A stretch of DNA of 36,556 nucleotides from assembly GCA_027022775.1 (NCBI GenBank), contig JALVXO010000149.1:1-36556 (forward strand), in the 5' to 3' direction. This stretch comes from Campylobacteraceae bacterium (GTDB lineage Bacteria; Campylobacterota; Campylobacteria; Campylobacterales; Sulfurovaceae). The notes beneath the pieces are model-generated. The model worked only from the letters and a program-made list of their open reading frames with translations. It had not been told where the DNA came from and did not search any database. The translations under genes were made by a program, and so were the position numbers. Of this stretch, positions 7,979 through 17,356 are shown one piece after another. The stretch's first letter is position 1. The number at the start of each line of letters is the position of its first letter.

Positions 7979-10900
7979 TTATCGGGTTTTTTCTGCTTTT
8001 AAAATGGTTAAAAGGTTTTCCCTCTCAAGAGGGGTCATTTTTTTATCGATTATTTCGCTTGCAGTGATATTTGGGTTTGGCTTATACCATGGCATCTCTT
8101 TAAAAATTTTGGTTAACTCTTTATCTTTAAATACCAATCCATACCTTGCAATAAGGGAGTTTCGTAAAATTCTTAAATCCCTTTTGCTGTATTTTTTCAA
8201 ATCTGCTTCGGTAAGTTTTCTCACTTTGACCCTGTAAAAATCGGCAAGCACCAAACTGCCGCCGCACCGTTTTTTCTCTTCGTTTAAAAGCGCTAATACA
8301 TTTTTTTTCTGCATTGCAGAGAGTTTTGCAAAAGCTGCGCTGGAACTGCTTATTTTTGGCTTATACCATTTAAACCGGCTAAAGAGTTTATGCAGGCTTG
8401 GATTTGTTTTTGAAAAATCAAGCCCGATTTGAGCAAAAATGCCGTTTCTTAAATGGTTAAGCTCAATAACGCTGTATCGGCTCAAATCGCCGGCTGGATA
8501 GTTAAACAGCTTTACATAATCCTCTCCGTTTAAAGTTTGATTGTTTTCGCTGTTGGAAGATGCGCTGTTTTGCACTTCGCTGGCAGCTGGCGCAATCTCT
8601 TTTTTAATTTCAACTCTTACATTGTTAATTTTGCTCACACCCCTGTATCGCGGCTTATACATATCTTCAATCAGCGCTGGAGGATAAATATAATCACCCA
8701 GAGTAACAGCCCTGGCTATATAAGCGGCTTTAAAAGCGCTGCCGGCTTTAGGCGTTTTTAATGCGGCAATAAATCTGTCGTCTCTGTAGCTAGAAGAGAT
8801 TTTTTCTGATAAACCGTTAAGCCACTTAAGCGAAGCGGTTTCATCAAATCCGCTGATATCAGGATTTTCCAGCTCTAAACCGGCAGGCAGGAAATCAATA
8901 ATTACAGGGTTTTTAATCATATTGTCATTTATTTTCCCCTCAATGACAACCACAACTCTCTGGTTTTTGGCAATTTGAGCCGGGTCTATTTTTTTGCCGT
9001 TTAGGGTGTAAACAGTTTTGTAAATCTCAAAACCGTTATTTTGCGCCTGGTTAAACCCTTTTACAGAAGGTGTTCCTATAAAGCTTAAACTGTACCAAAC
9101 CCCTTCATCGGCTCTATTGGTAACAATAGGAATTTCGTCTGCACTTTTAGAAACAATTACTAAAGGTTTGTTAGAGTTGTAAACTTTATTGTCAACTAGT
9201 AAATTGAGTTTTGCCGCTTTTATTTCAACAGCTTTTACAGCTCTTAAAATTTGGCTCATCTCTTGAGTGCTTAAATATTTTTTATCTTTTAAATCCAGCG
9301 CTAAATCTACAAAAACAGTTTTTGCCATAGCATCAAATCCTGCCTCTTTTAAAAGCACAATCAGCGCTGCTTTATCCCTTAAAGAGCCTCCGTAATTTAA
9401 ATATCCGCTTTTATTTAAATTATCTTTTGCCAGGCTGAATATCTCTTTTGCTCTCTTTTTTTCTCCTGCAGATGCAAGCGCTGCAGCTATGTGTCCCCAG
9501 CCAAGGGCGCTGTTTATTATAGGTTTGGATGTATGGATATCAACATAATTATTGGCATAATAATTTATCTCGCTTGTTAAAATTTTGCCGTTTCTTGCCA
9601 GTACATAAAGGGCATAAGCATCCGCTTCGTGTTCGCTGCCCCATTTGTCGAGGCTGTTTTGCAGCCAATTGAGCCCCTCTTTTATGTTTTGTGCAGGAAT
9701 ATCATACCCCTTTGCCTTTGCCCTTGTTAAGAAGTCTAAAACATAAGCGGTAATCCATTTAGAAGATTTGCTATCGCGCCATAAGCCAAAAGAGCCGTCC
9801 TCTTTTTGCAGGTAAAGCAGTCTCTCTATTGCGCTTGTAACAATATTTTTATCAAACTCCGTTTTTGCATCTAAAAATGGAAAAGCCCTGCTTGTTGTCT
9901 GTTCTGCGCATCTGCAGCAGTACTCTATTAGTTCTTCTTTAATGGAGTTTGCAGGAATTAGAGGTGTTGAAGAGATTTTAAGTTTTAACTTTGCAATATC
10001 GTTCCAGTTGTCAGCATCTATTAAATTTTTAGCAATTAAAGAGTCTCCTTTGTCCAAAATTCCGATTTTTCTGGCATAATTTTGAGGATAAGGGGATCTT
10101 ACAGCCAGTTTGAACTCTCTGCTGGCAACCGGTTTTGAATTTTTATATACAGTTATTTTTAATGAGCCGTTTTCTATTTTAACTGCTTTAATAGGTATAA
10201 GCTTTATAAGATTTTTTCCGTTATAAGTGTATTTAAACTGTCCAAGTTCGCTTTTTATGCCGCCTGTGCTTTCAATTTTAAAAATATACTCCCCATTTTT
10301 TATATTTTTATCAAATTTTGCGCTTAATGTAACTGTGCTTTGGTCCCCTTTTGCTAAAAAGCGCGGCATATACGCTTCTAGAGAGATGGGGTCTTTTACA
10401 ACAGTTTCACTGCTTGCGCTCCCGACCCTCTTTTTGCTCCAGGCAACCGCTGCTATTTTGAGAGTTCCTTGGAAAGATGGTATTTTAAATTTTATACTGG
10501 CTTTGCCGTTACTGTCAAATTTTACAGTTTCGCTGCAAAGAGCCACAACCTCTCTTTGGTTTACAGTTACATTCTTATTTGCTTCATTTGCCAGCTCATC
10601 TCCGGCTCCGACATCAAATTCTCCGTGTTCGCCTACTGCTTTTATTAAATTTGAATAGACATCTCTTAATTTTACACCCAGGCTTTTTTTGCCAAAAAAG
10701 TAAGCAGCAGGGTTTGGCGTTTTATATCCGGTAAGGTTTAAAACCCCTTTATCTACAGCAAAAACAGTTACATAGCTTAATTCGTTTTTTGCTTTTTTAG
10801 ATTCTAAACCGATTTTTAAAACGGTGTTTGATTTTACTCTTTTGGGCGCTGTTAATTTTAAATCTATAATTTTTTGAGGGTCGTTTATAGATATATGGGC

Positions 10901-13282
10901 TACGCCGACTGCCCTGTTTGCACCAAGTTTTTTACTCTGCGCCCTAAATGCGCTTGCTAAAATATAAACATCGCTTCCCCACTCTTTTTTAATTTTAAAG
11001 CTGGCTGTTAATTTTTTCCCTTTTTGGGCTTTAAGCTCTTTTCTTTCTAATATTTTGCTGTTTGCAATAAAAATTTCTACCGGTCCGCTGAATTTAGGCG
11101 TTATACTTACCTTTACCTCGCTTTTGGGCAGATACTCTTTTTTGTCTGTGGCTATTGGCAGTCTGTCCGGCGAGGCTTTAGAAGCGCTCTCATCATATCC
11201 GACGCTAAATCTGTAACTGCTTATATCTCCATCATCATCGCTTATCTCCAGGCGGTAAGTTCCCCAGTCTAATTTATTTAAAACAAACTGTGTTGGCTTA
11301 TCTTTTACTATAAGTTCGCCTTTAGTCATCTCTGTATAATCGCTGTATGTTTCATAATACTCCCACTCACCCTCTTCATTTCGCTCCCAATTCCACTCTA
11401 TCTCTTCTTCTACAAGCCTATAGTGCAGTTTTTTGCCTGCTGCTTTGCCGTTTTTTAGGTAAACTATATCAAAAACAGCATTTGCATCCAAATCTATGCT
11501 GTCATATTCAAATTTGGGTTTAATGCCTATATATCCGGGTTTATCATCATAAAAAACATTGAAATGCTCACTCACTTCCCTTCCGCCCGGTTCCATTACA
11601 GAGATTTTAATATAAGCAGAAACCGGAGCAGAGCTGTAAGTGTTGCTTTGCAGTTTTATTGGCAAAACAATAGTGCCGTTTTCATCACCCTCAAAATTTT
11701 TATCGGCAGCATGGTAATTTTTAAACTCTTCATCCACTTTGCCAAAATGGTAATTTTTATATTTTTTAAATGGATTTTTGCTTTTTTTCAAAATAACACT
11801 GTATTCGCCTTTTGGTTTTTTTAACGGGTCTTTGGTTAAATATCTGGCAACGGCTTTAATTTTAAACTCTTGATTGGGTTTAATAATATCTGGCTTTTGC
11901 AAAACCTTTACCTCTATTTTTGGAGGGATAAAATCTTCCAGCAAAAAGCTAAATTGCGCAAGGGGTTTGTCTTTGCCGGCATAAATTTCTATTTTGTATC
12001 TTCCGGTTTGAGAGTTTTTGCCAAGTTTAAAAACCCCTTTAAGAAAACCCAAAGAGTCTGTAGCTGCAGCGTAGCTTTTGTGCTCTTTCTCTTTTGGGTC
12101 AATCAGTTTTACGCTCAAATTAAGATTTTTAACCGCTCTGCCCAAAGAGTCTCTAACAAGCAGATAAAACGGAACGCTCTCTCCCGGTTTAAAAATGGAG
12201 CGGCTGCTGAAAATAAAACCGTCATATTTTCCGTGCACTTTTCGTCCGCCGACCCCTCTGTCGGTTAAATCCAGTTCTCCTCTGGAAAAATCCAATACAG
12301 TAAAATCTCCATTTTCCCCGTAAGCGTAAATCGCTTTGGGTTTTAAACCTTTTTTGCCGTTTAAAAACTCTTTTTTAAAAAAAGCGTAACCGTTTTTTGT
12401 TACTGCTGTTGCCAAAGTTTCATTATTTTTAGAAATAAGCTCCAGCTTTACTCCATTATATGCTGTTGCATTAGAGAGGTGCTTGGCAAAAATATGCAAA
12501 CCCTCTTGGCCTTCTGCACTGAAAAGCCCGATATCAGAAACCATAAACCACTGTGTATCGTTATCCCACATATCGGGCTTGCCGTTTTCGTTAAAATTCA
12601 TCGCAACCAGAATGTAAACGCCTGGTTTTAAATTTTTTAAATATTTTCCTACCGGAATTGCCGTGGTTTTTGGCACATTCTTTTTGTAATTTTTGATTTT
12701 TAAAGTTTTTTTCCATAGCAGATAACCGTCTTGGTTTTCTATATTATAAAGCTCATCAGAATAGGGTTTTCTAAACAAACCGTATCTATTTAGCATACCG
12801 ACTAAATTGTTTCTGTTTACCCGGTATAAATTAACTGCAAGCTTATCAATATTCATTGTCTCTATAGGAATAGATATATCCCCTTTGGATGGCAGTATAT
12901 AACCTTTGTCTTTAAAATTGAAGTAAGGCTCTAAATCGCCGGTTTTAAGGGTAAAACTGTAAGTTTTATCCAGAGATAAATCTCCCAGAGGAATATTTTT
13001 ATTTATTGTTACTTTATACTCTTTTTGAGGTTTTAACCCCTCAATGCAGATAGAATCGTATAAAAGTTTCACATTAAAATAGTCTTGGGGTATAATTTTT
13101 ATATATTTTTTTGCTTTAATTCCATTTGTAGCATCAAAATACCTGTCTACACGGGCGCAGATTGAAGTGCTTGAACTATTGCTTTTTGTATATGTTCTTA
13201 CTATTTTTAAAGGTATTGCATCTGCAAAAAGCATAGAAAAACTAAATAAAAACAGAATAAACAGTTTGCCAGCCCGCTTCAT
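7979..13282 (-). CDS. Bacterial alpha-2-macroglobulin with C-terminal YARHG repeats
   Basis: A 1767-residue exported protein of the YfhM-like alpha-2-macroglobulin family, which traps proteases after bait-region cleavage. I place the start at the ATG at 13282. AAGGGGG precedes it and the next residues form a classic signal peptide (LFILFLFSFSMLFADA). The TTG-type frame opening 21 codons earlier would bury that signal. There is no lipobox, so a soluble periplasmic protein is expected. N-terminal macroglobulin domains are followed by the thioester motif CAEQ (Cys1125, Gln1128) within a helical thioester domain. The last 175 residues hold two tandem YARHG-like units (about 1592-1672 and 1689-1767), each with LRN..., a Tyr/Gln-Gly pair and WYKP. 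The usual bacterial partner, pbpC, is not adjacent; a Kazal inhibitor gene is. Confidence 0.9.
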   Translation of the reverse strand: MKRAGKLFILFLFSFSMLFADAIPLKIVRTYTKSNSSSTSICARVDRYFDATNGIKAKKYIKIIPQDYFNVKLLYDSICIEGLKPQKEYKVTINKNIPLGDLSLDKTYSFTLKTGDLEPYFNFKDKGYILPSKGDISIPIETMNIDKLAVNLYRVNRNNLVGMLNRYGLFRKPYSDELYNIENQDGYLLWKKTLKIKNYKKNVPKTTAIPVGKYLKNLKPGVYILVAMNFNENGKPDMWDNDTQWFMVSDIGLFSAEGQEGLHIFAKHLSNATAYNGVKLELISKNNETLATAVTKNGYAFFKKEFLNGKKGLKPKAIYAYGENGDFTVLDFSRGELDLTDRGVGGRKVHGKYDGFIFSSRSIFKPGESVPFYLLVRDSLGRAVKNLNLSVKLIDPKEKEHKSYAAATDSLGFLKGVFKLGKNSQTGRYKIEIYAGKDKPLAQFSFLLEDFIPPKIEVKVLQKPDIIKPNQEFKIKAVARYLTKDPLKKPKGEYSVILKKSKNPFKKYKNYHFGKVDEEFKNYHAADKNFEGDENGTIVLPIKLQSNTYSSAPVSAYIKISVMEPGGREVSEHFNVFYDDKPGYIGIKPKFEYDSIDLDANAVFDIVYLKNGKAAGKKLHYRLVEEEIEWNWERNEEGEWEYYETYSDYTEMTKGELIVKDKPTQFVLNKLDWGTYRLEISDDDGDISSYRFSVGYDESASKASPDRLPIATDKKEYLPKSEVKVSITPKFSGPVEIFIANSKILERKELKAQKGKKLTASFKIKKEWGSDVYILASAFRAQSKKLGANRAVGVAHISINDPQKIIDLKLTAPKRVKSNTVLKIGLESKKAKNELSYVTVFAVDKGVLNLTGYKTPNPAAYFFGKKSLGVKLRDVYSNLIKAVGEHGEFDVGAGDELANEANKNVTVNQREVVALCSETVKFDSNGKASIKFKIPSFQGTLKIAAVAWSKKRVGSASSETVVKDPISLEAYMPRFLAKGDQSTVTLSAKFDKNIKNGEYIFKIESTGGIKSELGQFKYTYNGKNLIKLIPIKAVKIENGSLKITVYKNSKPVASREFKLAVRSPYPQNYARKIGILDKGDSLIAKNLIDADNWNDIAKLKLKISSTPLIPANSIKEELIEYCCRCAEQTTSRAFPFLDAKTEFDKNIVTSAIERLLYLQKEDGSFGLWRDSKSSKWITAYVLDFLTRAKAKGYDIPAQNIKEGLNWLQNSLDKWGSEHEADAYALYVLARNGKILTSEINYYANNYVDIHTSKPIINSALGWGHIAAALASAGEKKRAKEIFSLAKDNLNKSGYLNYGGSLRDKAALIVLLKEAGFDAMAKTVFVDLALDLKDKKYLSTQEMSQILRAVKAVEIKAAKLNLLVDNKVYNSNKPLVIVSKSADEIPIVTNRADEGVWYSLSFIGTPSVKGFNQAQNNGFEIYKTVYTLNGKKIDPAQIAKNQRVVVVIEGKINDNMIKNPVIIDFLPAGLELENPDISGFDETASLKWLNGLSEKISSSYRDDRFIAALKTPKAGSAFKAAYIARAVTLGDYIYPPALIEDMYKPRYRGVSKINNVRVEIKKEIAPAASEVQNSASSNSENNQTLNGEDYVKLFNYPAGDLSRYSVIELNHLRNGIFAQIGLDFSKTNPSLHKLFSRFKWYKPKISSSSAAFAKLSAMQKKNVLALLNEEKKRCGGSLVLADFYRVKVRKLTEADLKKYSKRDLRILRNSLIARYGLVFKDKELTKIFKEMPWYKPNPNITASEIIDKKMTPLERENLLTILKAEKTR

Positions 13283-13406
13283 AAAATCCCCCTTAAACTG
13301 TTTATAAAACAGCTTTTGGGTTATTATATCTTTTAATTGTGACATTTGTTAAATTTATTTCTAAAATATTAACTCTATTGCAAAGAAGGGCTGTTTATTG
13401 CCGGAT

Positions 13407-14156
13407 TTAAAAGCTGTTTTTTATACCCAAAGGGCATTCGGTTTTGTTGCTGTATAGTGTTTTTCCGTTTTTTGAAGCATTATTTTCGTAATAGAAACAC
13501 TCTAAATAGTTTTTAGCCGGATTTGATAAAATTTTATAAAACCCTTTTGGCACTGCTATTTTGTCTTCTCCTATATATTTTGGATTATCCGGATAAATTA
13601 CAACATTTGCAACCTCTATTTCGCCTAAAATTACCGCCTCTTTTCTGGCATGCTCTTCCGCTTTTTCCCACTGCTCTCTGTTTACAGTTTCATCTTGCGG
13701 TATTATGTTTGCAAGAGAGTAGGTTGCCTCTAAACTCTCTTTACTCCAGTCAAAAGCGGCATCGGGCGCTAAATGGCCTCTGTCGTATCCGCTTCCGGTA
13801 TAATCGTAATATTGCGCCCTGTATTCTTGCGGCAGAGCCTCTTCTGCATAAAATTTTGGGCGCTCTTTTATATTTAACTCATTTACCAAATCGCCCTCTA
13901 ATTTGTAAACTACGCTTTTTGCAGCTTTATAACTGTAACTGTAGCAAATTTTAAAATAAACTTTGTCTATTATCTGGTCGCAGCTGCTGTTGATATATTT
14001 AGATTCTAAAGTTTCTTGAGGCTCATCCGGTTTTTCTGCACTGTAAGCGCTGTTGTTTACTTTAGGTGGCTTATATGTGTCATACTCTTTGCCGCCAATA
14101 TTGCACGATGTTAATATTAACCCAATAAAAGATAATAAAATGAAAGCTCTCTTCAT
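13407..14156 (-). CDS. DNA/RNA non-specific endonuclease, lipoprotein (DRGH family)
   Basis: A 249-residue protein with a lipobox LTSC (Cys18) after a hydrophobic signal, so it is membrane-anchored and faces outside the cytoplasm. The nuclease motif DRGHLAP is at residues 125-131 with catalytic His128. The conserved NIIPQ follows at about 150 and the metal-ligand region NREQW at 159-163. The family is sugar-non-specific and cuts both DNA and RNA. A role in degrading extracellular nucleic acid for nutrition or in attacking incoming DNA is likely. It lies upstream of the macroglobulin gene on the same strand with a 124-bp gap, so co-transcription is possible but not certain. Confidence 0.87.
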   Translation of the reverse strand: MKRAFILLSFIGLILTSCNIGGKEYDTYKPPKVNNSAYSAEKPDEPQETLESKYINSSCDQIIDKVYFKICYSYSYKAAKSVVYKLEGDLVNELNIKERPKFYAEEALPQEYRAQYYDYTGSGYDRGHLAPDAAFDWSKESLEATYSLANIIPQDETVNREQWEKAEEHARKEAVILGEIEVANVVIYPDNPKYIGEDKIAVPKGFYKILSNPAKNYLECFYYENNASKNGKTLYSNKTECPLGIKNSF

Positions 14157-14259
14157 ATAAAAACCTTAAGGAACATAAATTTAACAAGGATATAATATCA
14201 TATTTTGAATATAATTACCTTGATATCTATAAAAAATACATTATTTATCAATTTTGTGG

Positions 14260-15435
14260 TTAATTTCTGCTATTTAAAAGAAAAAGAAAATTGGCAATTT
14301 TATATGCAGCAGGGGCGCACTTTTTATGATTTAGCCGTAAATCGGTTTTGCTGTTTTGTGTAATAAATGGTTCTACCGGAATAAGTTTTACATCGGATAC
14401 AAAAAGATAATTTTTAAAAATATCAGCAGCTGCCGCAGAAAGCTGGTATGGAACAGCATCATCGCCTATACAGTGTAAAAATCTAATTGAAGAGCCGGGT
14501 ATAAAATCAATTGCGCTGTTTTCTTTTAAAGCTTCTTGAAATTTTGAATCTTGATAGTTTGAGATAAATGAGCTTTTAAAAAGCCCCTTCTCTCCGGAAA
14601 TTTTTTTAGGCAGGCTGTTATCTATGTAATTTTTAAGATGCTTTCCATTAAAAAGTTTTTGGGTTTTAAAAAGCGTGTAACTGCTTAAAATATCAGATAT
14701 ATCAAGATGGTACGCTTTTGCATAAGAGAGAGCAACTGCAGTTATTATGGAGGGTTTTTCTATTTTTTTATTTTTTAAAACCTCTTTTGCAACAGGTTCT
14801 AAAAAATATATTCCTGCAATAGGGATTGTCAATTTTATATTAATACCGCTCTTTTCCAGCTCTTCCAGGGCGCTTAAGGCTACAAAGCCGCCTTCGCTGT
14901 AACCGGTTAAAAAAATCTTTTTTATCTTTATTTGATTTAATTTAAGAAATTCCAAAGCAGCCAGTGTAAAATCTTTAACTGCTGCAGCGTTTTCCTTTTT
15001 GATAAAATATAAGTGTTTTCTTCTTGCGGATACTCCAAAGCCAATATAGTCCGGTTCTATTGTAATAAATCCGCTTTTTGCGCTAAAAATAGGAGCCGCA
15101 GTAAGAGGCTGTTTTTCTGTTGGGGCTTTTGCATTTAAAAAAATTGTCGGGTGGCAATTTATAACCAGATTAAAGCTTTTTCTCTTCTTTAAAGGTATAG
15201 ATACAGCGCCGCTAGCATTTATATCATTACCGTTAAAATCTTTGGTTTTGTAAATTATTTTGTAAACTTTGTAACTATAATTTACATGACGGTTTATATA
15301 GCGGTTCTTTGGGATAATATTTGATATCTCTTTTTTATTTAAACTATAAAGCAAAGAGCCGTCTATTAATCTGCTCTCTTTGTTGCACCCCTCAAATATA
15401 AAAATGACAGAAATCCATAAAAAAATCTTTTTCAT
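14260..15435 (-). CDS. Alpha/beta-hydrolase lipoprotein, secretory-lipase-like
   Basis: A 391-residue protein with lipobox FEGC (Cys17). The nucleophile elbow GYSEGG places the catalytic Ser at 180. Upstream, VINCHPT and EPDYIGFG fit the oxyanion-hole and core strands of secretory lipases. A late HCIGDDAVPY segment carries a plausible catalytic Asp. Substrates could be lipid or peptide esters. It is the first of three consecutive minus-strand genes for exported hydrolases or protease traps. The gap to the nuclease gene is 103 bp. Confidence 0.78.
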   Translation of the reverse strand: MKKIFLWISVIFIFEGCNKESRLIDGSLLYSLNKKEISNIIPKNRYINRHVNYSYKVYKIIYKTKDFNGNDINASGAVSIPLKKRKSFNLVINCHPTIFLNAKAPTEKQPLTAAPIFSAKSGFITIEPDYIGFGVSARRKHLYFIKKENAAAVKDFTLAALEFLKLNQIKIKKIFLTGYSEGGFVALSALEELEKSGINIKLTIPIAGIYFLEPVAKEVLKNKKIEKPSIITAVALSYAKAYHLDISDILSSYTLFKTQKLFNGKHLKNYIDNSLPKKISGEKGLFKSSFISNYQDSKFQEALKENSAIDFIPGSSIRFLHCIGDDAVPYQLSAAAADIFKNYLFVSDVKLIPVEPFITQNSKTDLRLNHKKCAPAAYKIANFLFLLNSRN

Positions 15436-15550
15436 GCAATATCCTTTATAAAGAATATTACAGAAAATTCACATAAATATTAAAAAATATAACAATTCGA
15501 AATATTTTTTAATATAATATTTCAGAGATAACTATTTAAAAAGCAAGATT

Positions 15551-16426
15551 TTATGCGCCGAAGTAGATAGGTTTGTTAATTAATACCGCTGCGGTTAAAA
15601 GAGATACAGCAATTAAAAGAGCAGTATACTTTTTTAACTCATTTTTTATGCCTATATAGAGCGGCATAAAAAGAGCAGAAGTTATAAAAAGCGCTAAATA
15701 GAGATTTCTAACCCTCATACCTTCTGCATAATCCAAAAAGGTAATCAATATAGCTGTAAAAACTCCAAAAACTGCTTGAAGAAGATACGGTGACGGGGTG
15801 GTTTTAGGGTCTGTAAGCATAAAAAATATATAAACTATAAATGAGGTTGAGTAAAATTTTGTTAAAAAGTGTGTAAGTTCCCAATTTGGGTTGGTAGAGC
15901 CAATAATTAAATATTCCAGCAGTATATAAGAGAGTATAAAAGCTATAGGAATTATAAATCTGTTTGCCCTGTATAAAACCGAAACTGCCAGCAGCAGGGT
16001 TGTTAAAATGGCAGCATACCCCTGGTAACCAATCTGCCCCACCACAGGCAGAGCTTTTGGATAAAAAAGAGCAAGCGCTGCAACAACTGCAAAATTTGAA
16101 GGGTTAAAAATATGCCTCTTTTTAAAAAGAATTAATCTTTTTTGCAAAAGCGCAAGAGAGATTAAAATATAAGGGATATACCATTTCAGCCAGCCAAGCA
16201 TTAAAACAATCCCAAAAGATGTAACTGCTGATGAGAAAGGAAAAAATTTTATTTTCCGGTTAGGGTTTGCAAATTTAATTGCAGCAATTTCAAATATGGC
16301 TGCATAGAGCGCTAAAAAAAATATCTCTTGCCACTTTGCAAGAAGAGTCCCGTTTAATTGGGCAATGATTAAAAGAAGAATTAAATTGGCAAATTGCTGA
16401 AACTGGATATTTTTTAAAAAACTCAT
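15551..16426 (-). CDS. RnfD/NqrB-like integral membrane protein
   Basis: A 291-residue protein with eight to ten hydrophobic segments. The string FFMLTDPKTTP, and FNPSNFAVVAAL before it, are hallmarks of the RnfD/NqrB/UnbU superfamily, whose best-known members carry electrons through ion-pumping complexes. The Thr-containing FMN-attachment motif of RnfD is not evident, and no other rnf or nqr subunits are nearby, so this is probably a stand-alone paralogue of unknown role. The ATG at 16426 begins MSFLKNIQFQQF, and the tRNA-Glu gene lies just upstream on the same strand. Confidence 0.7.
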   Translation of the reverse strand: MSFLKNIQFQQFANLILLLIIAQLNGTLLAKWQEIFFLALYAAIFEIAAIKFANPNRKIKFFPFSSAVTSFGIVLMLGWLKWYIPYILISLALLQKRLILFKKRHIFNPSNFAVVAALALFYPKALPVVGQIGYQGYAAILTTLLLAVSVLYRANRFIIPIAFILSYILLEYLIIGSTNPNWELTHFLTKFYSTSFIVYIFFMLTDPKTTPSPYLLQAVFGVFTAILITFLDYAEGMRVRNLYLALFITSALFMPLYIGIKNELKKYTALLIAVSLLTAAVLINKPIYFGA

Positions 16427-16510
16427 AAAGAAATAGTATAAAAATATTGCTTATGGGAAGATTTTTAGCAAAATGATATTTAAAAGTGGTATAATGCGAA
16501 CCAAATTTAG

Positions 16511-16585
16511 TGGTGACCCCTAGGAGACTCGAACTCCTGTGGCCAGGATGAAAACCTGGAATCCTAACCGCTAGATGAAGGGGCC
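16511..16585 (-). tRNA. tRNA-Glu (anticodon TTC)
   Basis: Read on the minus strand, the sequence folds as a full cloverleaf. The acceptor GGCCCCT pairs with AGGGGTC (one G-U). The anticodon arm is CCAGG-TTTTCAT-CCTGG with anticodon TTC. The T-arm is CAGGAG-TTCGAGT-CTCCT with GTTCGAGTC, and CCA is encoded at the 3' end. The length is 75 nt. I see no duplicated tRNA 3' end in the window, so no sign of an element integrated here. Confidence 0.97.
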
Positions 16586-16662
16586 AAGTTTTGAAGCCTT
16601 CATTTGAAGTGACGAAATTTTACTCTAACATTTCTTAAAAAACTTTTAAAAAAGGTAAAAAA

Positions 16663-17142
16663 ATGAAAAAAATTACTAAAATTTTGACAATTTCGGCTTC
16701 TTTATTTGCTGCAACAGCATGTGTAGGACCTCAGCCAGAGTATAAAACAAGCAACAGCAGCATGATTGTTTTTAAAACACCAACAGTTAAATATGCAGAC
16801 CAGGGTTTTATAAACAGGGCTTCGAGTGAGACAAAAGTAGAAATTTACAGCAACGGGCAGGCTGTTATGAGTTTAAGAATAACCCCAAGCCAAATTTGTA
16901 TGAGTTCTATGGAGTGTATGGATGCAAAAGAGTTTAACAGAAAAATTTTGCATGCAGAATATCCGGCAGATACACTTGAACATATTTTTAAAGGAGAAAA
17001 AATATTTAACGGAAAAGGTTTGCAAAATCTGCCGTCAGGATTTATTCAGCATATAGGTTCTATTACTTATAAAGTTTCAAACGGCAATATCAATTTTACA
17101 GACAGCAGCAACGGAGTAAAAATAAAAGTGGTAAAAATATAA
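16663..17142 (+). CDS. Putative lipoprotein of unknown function
   Basis: A 159-residue protein with a signal peptide ending ATAC, making Cys20 the likely lipidated residue. After it comes a Ser/Thr-rich, beta-prone domain with an ICMSSMEC pair of cysteines in the middle. No family recognised beyond a general likeness to small conserved lipoproteins of Campylobacterota. The start is supported by a preceding AAAAAAGGTAAAAAA. Monocistronic; the next genes run the other way, and a hairpin terminator lies about 160 bp downstream. Confidence 0.75.
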   Translation: MKKITKILTISASLFAATACVGPQPEYKTSNSSMIVFKTPTVKYADQGFINRASSETKVEIYSNGQAVMSLRITPSQICMSSMECMDAKEFNRKILHAEYPADTLEHIFKGEKIFNGKGLQNLPSGFIQHIGSITYKVSNGNINFTDSSNGVKIKVVKI

Positions 17143-17303
17143 CATAAATTTGACATAATTTAATAAAAAATTAAGGTTTTATGGATATAATTACAATGCC
17201 AAAACGGTTGAAATATTTGGCAAAGAGAGAAACAATTTTTTCATGACTCTCCTCCGTAAAAGAACAGTCAATCCAATTCATCTCCTCCCTTAAAATTTAA
17301 ACT

Positions 17304-17328
17304 AAGAGCCTTTGGCTCTTACTTTTTC
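17304..17328 (+). terminator. Rho-independent terminator-like hairpin
   Basis: A perfect 7-bp stem, AAGAGCC-TTT-GGCTCTT, at 17304-17320 is followed by ACTTTTT. It is oriented to stop plus-strand transcription coming from the lipoprotein gene. The 160 bases in between hold no gene. Confidence 0.6.
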
Positions 17329-17356
17329 TATAAGCTTTCTTGCAAAAAAAATCTAT

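Noticed and set aside
8004..12268. Plus-strand frames inside the macroglobulin gene
   Set aside because: Antisense to a long, convincingly conserved reading frame; no start signals or recognised features.
16511..16585. tRNA-Glu as attachment site of a genomic island
   Set aside because: The repeats and broken genes begin nearby, but there is no duplicated tRNA end and no integrase in the window.
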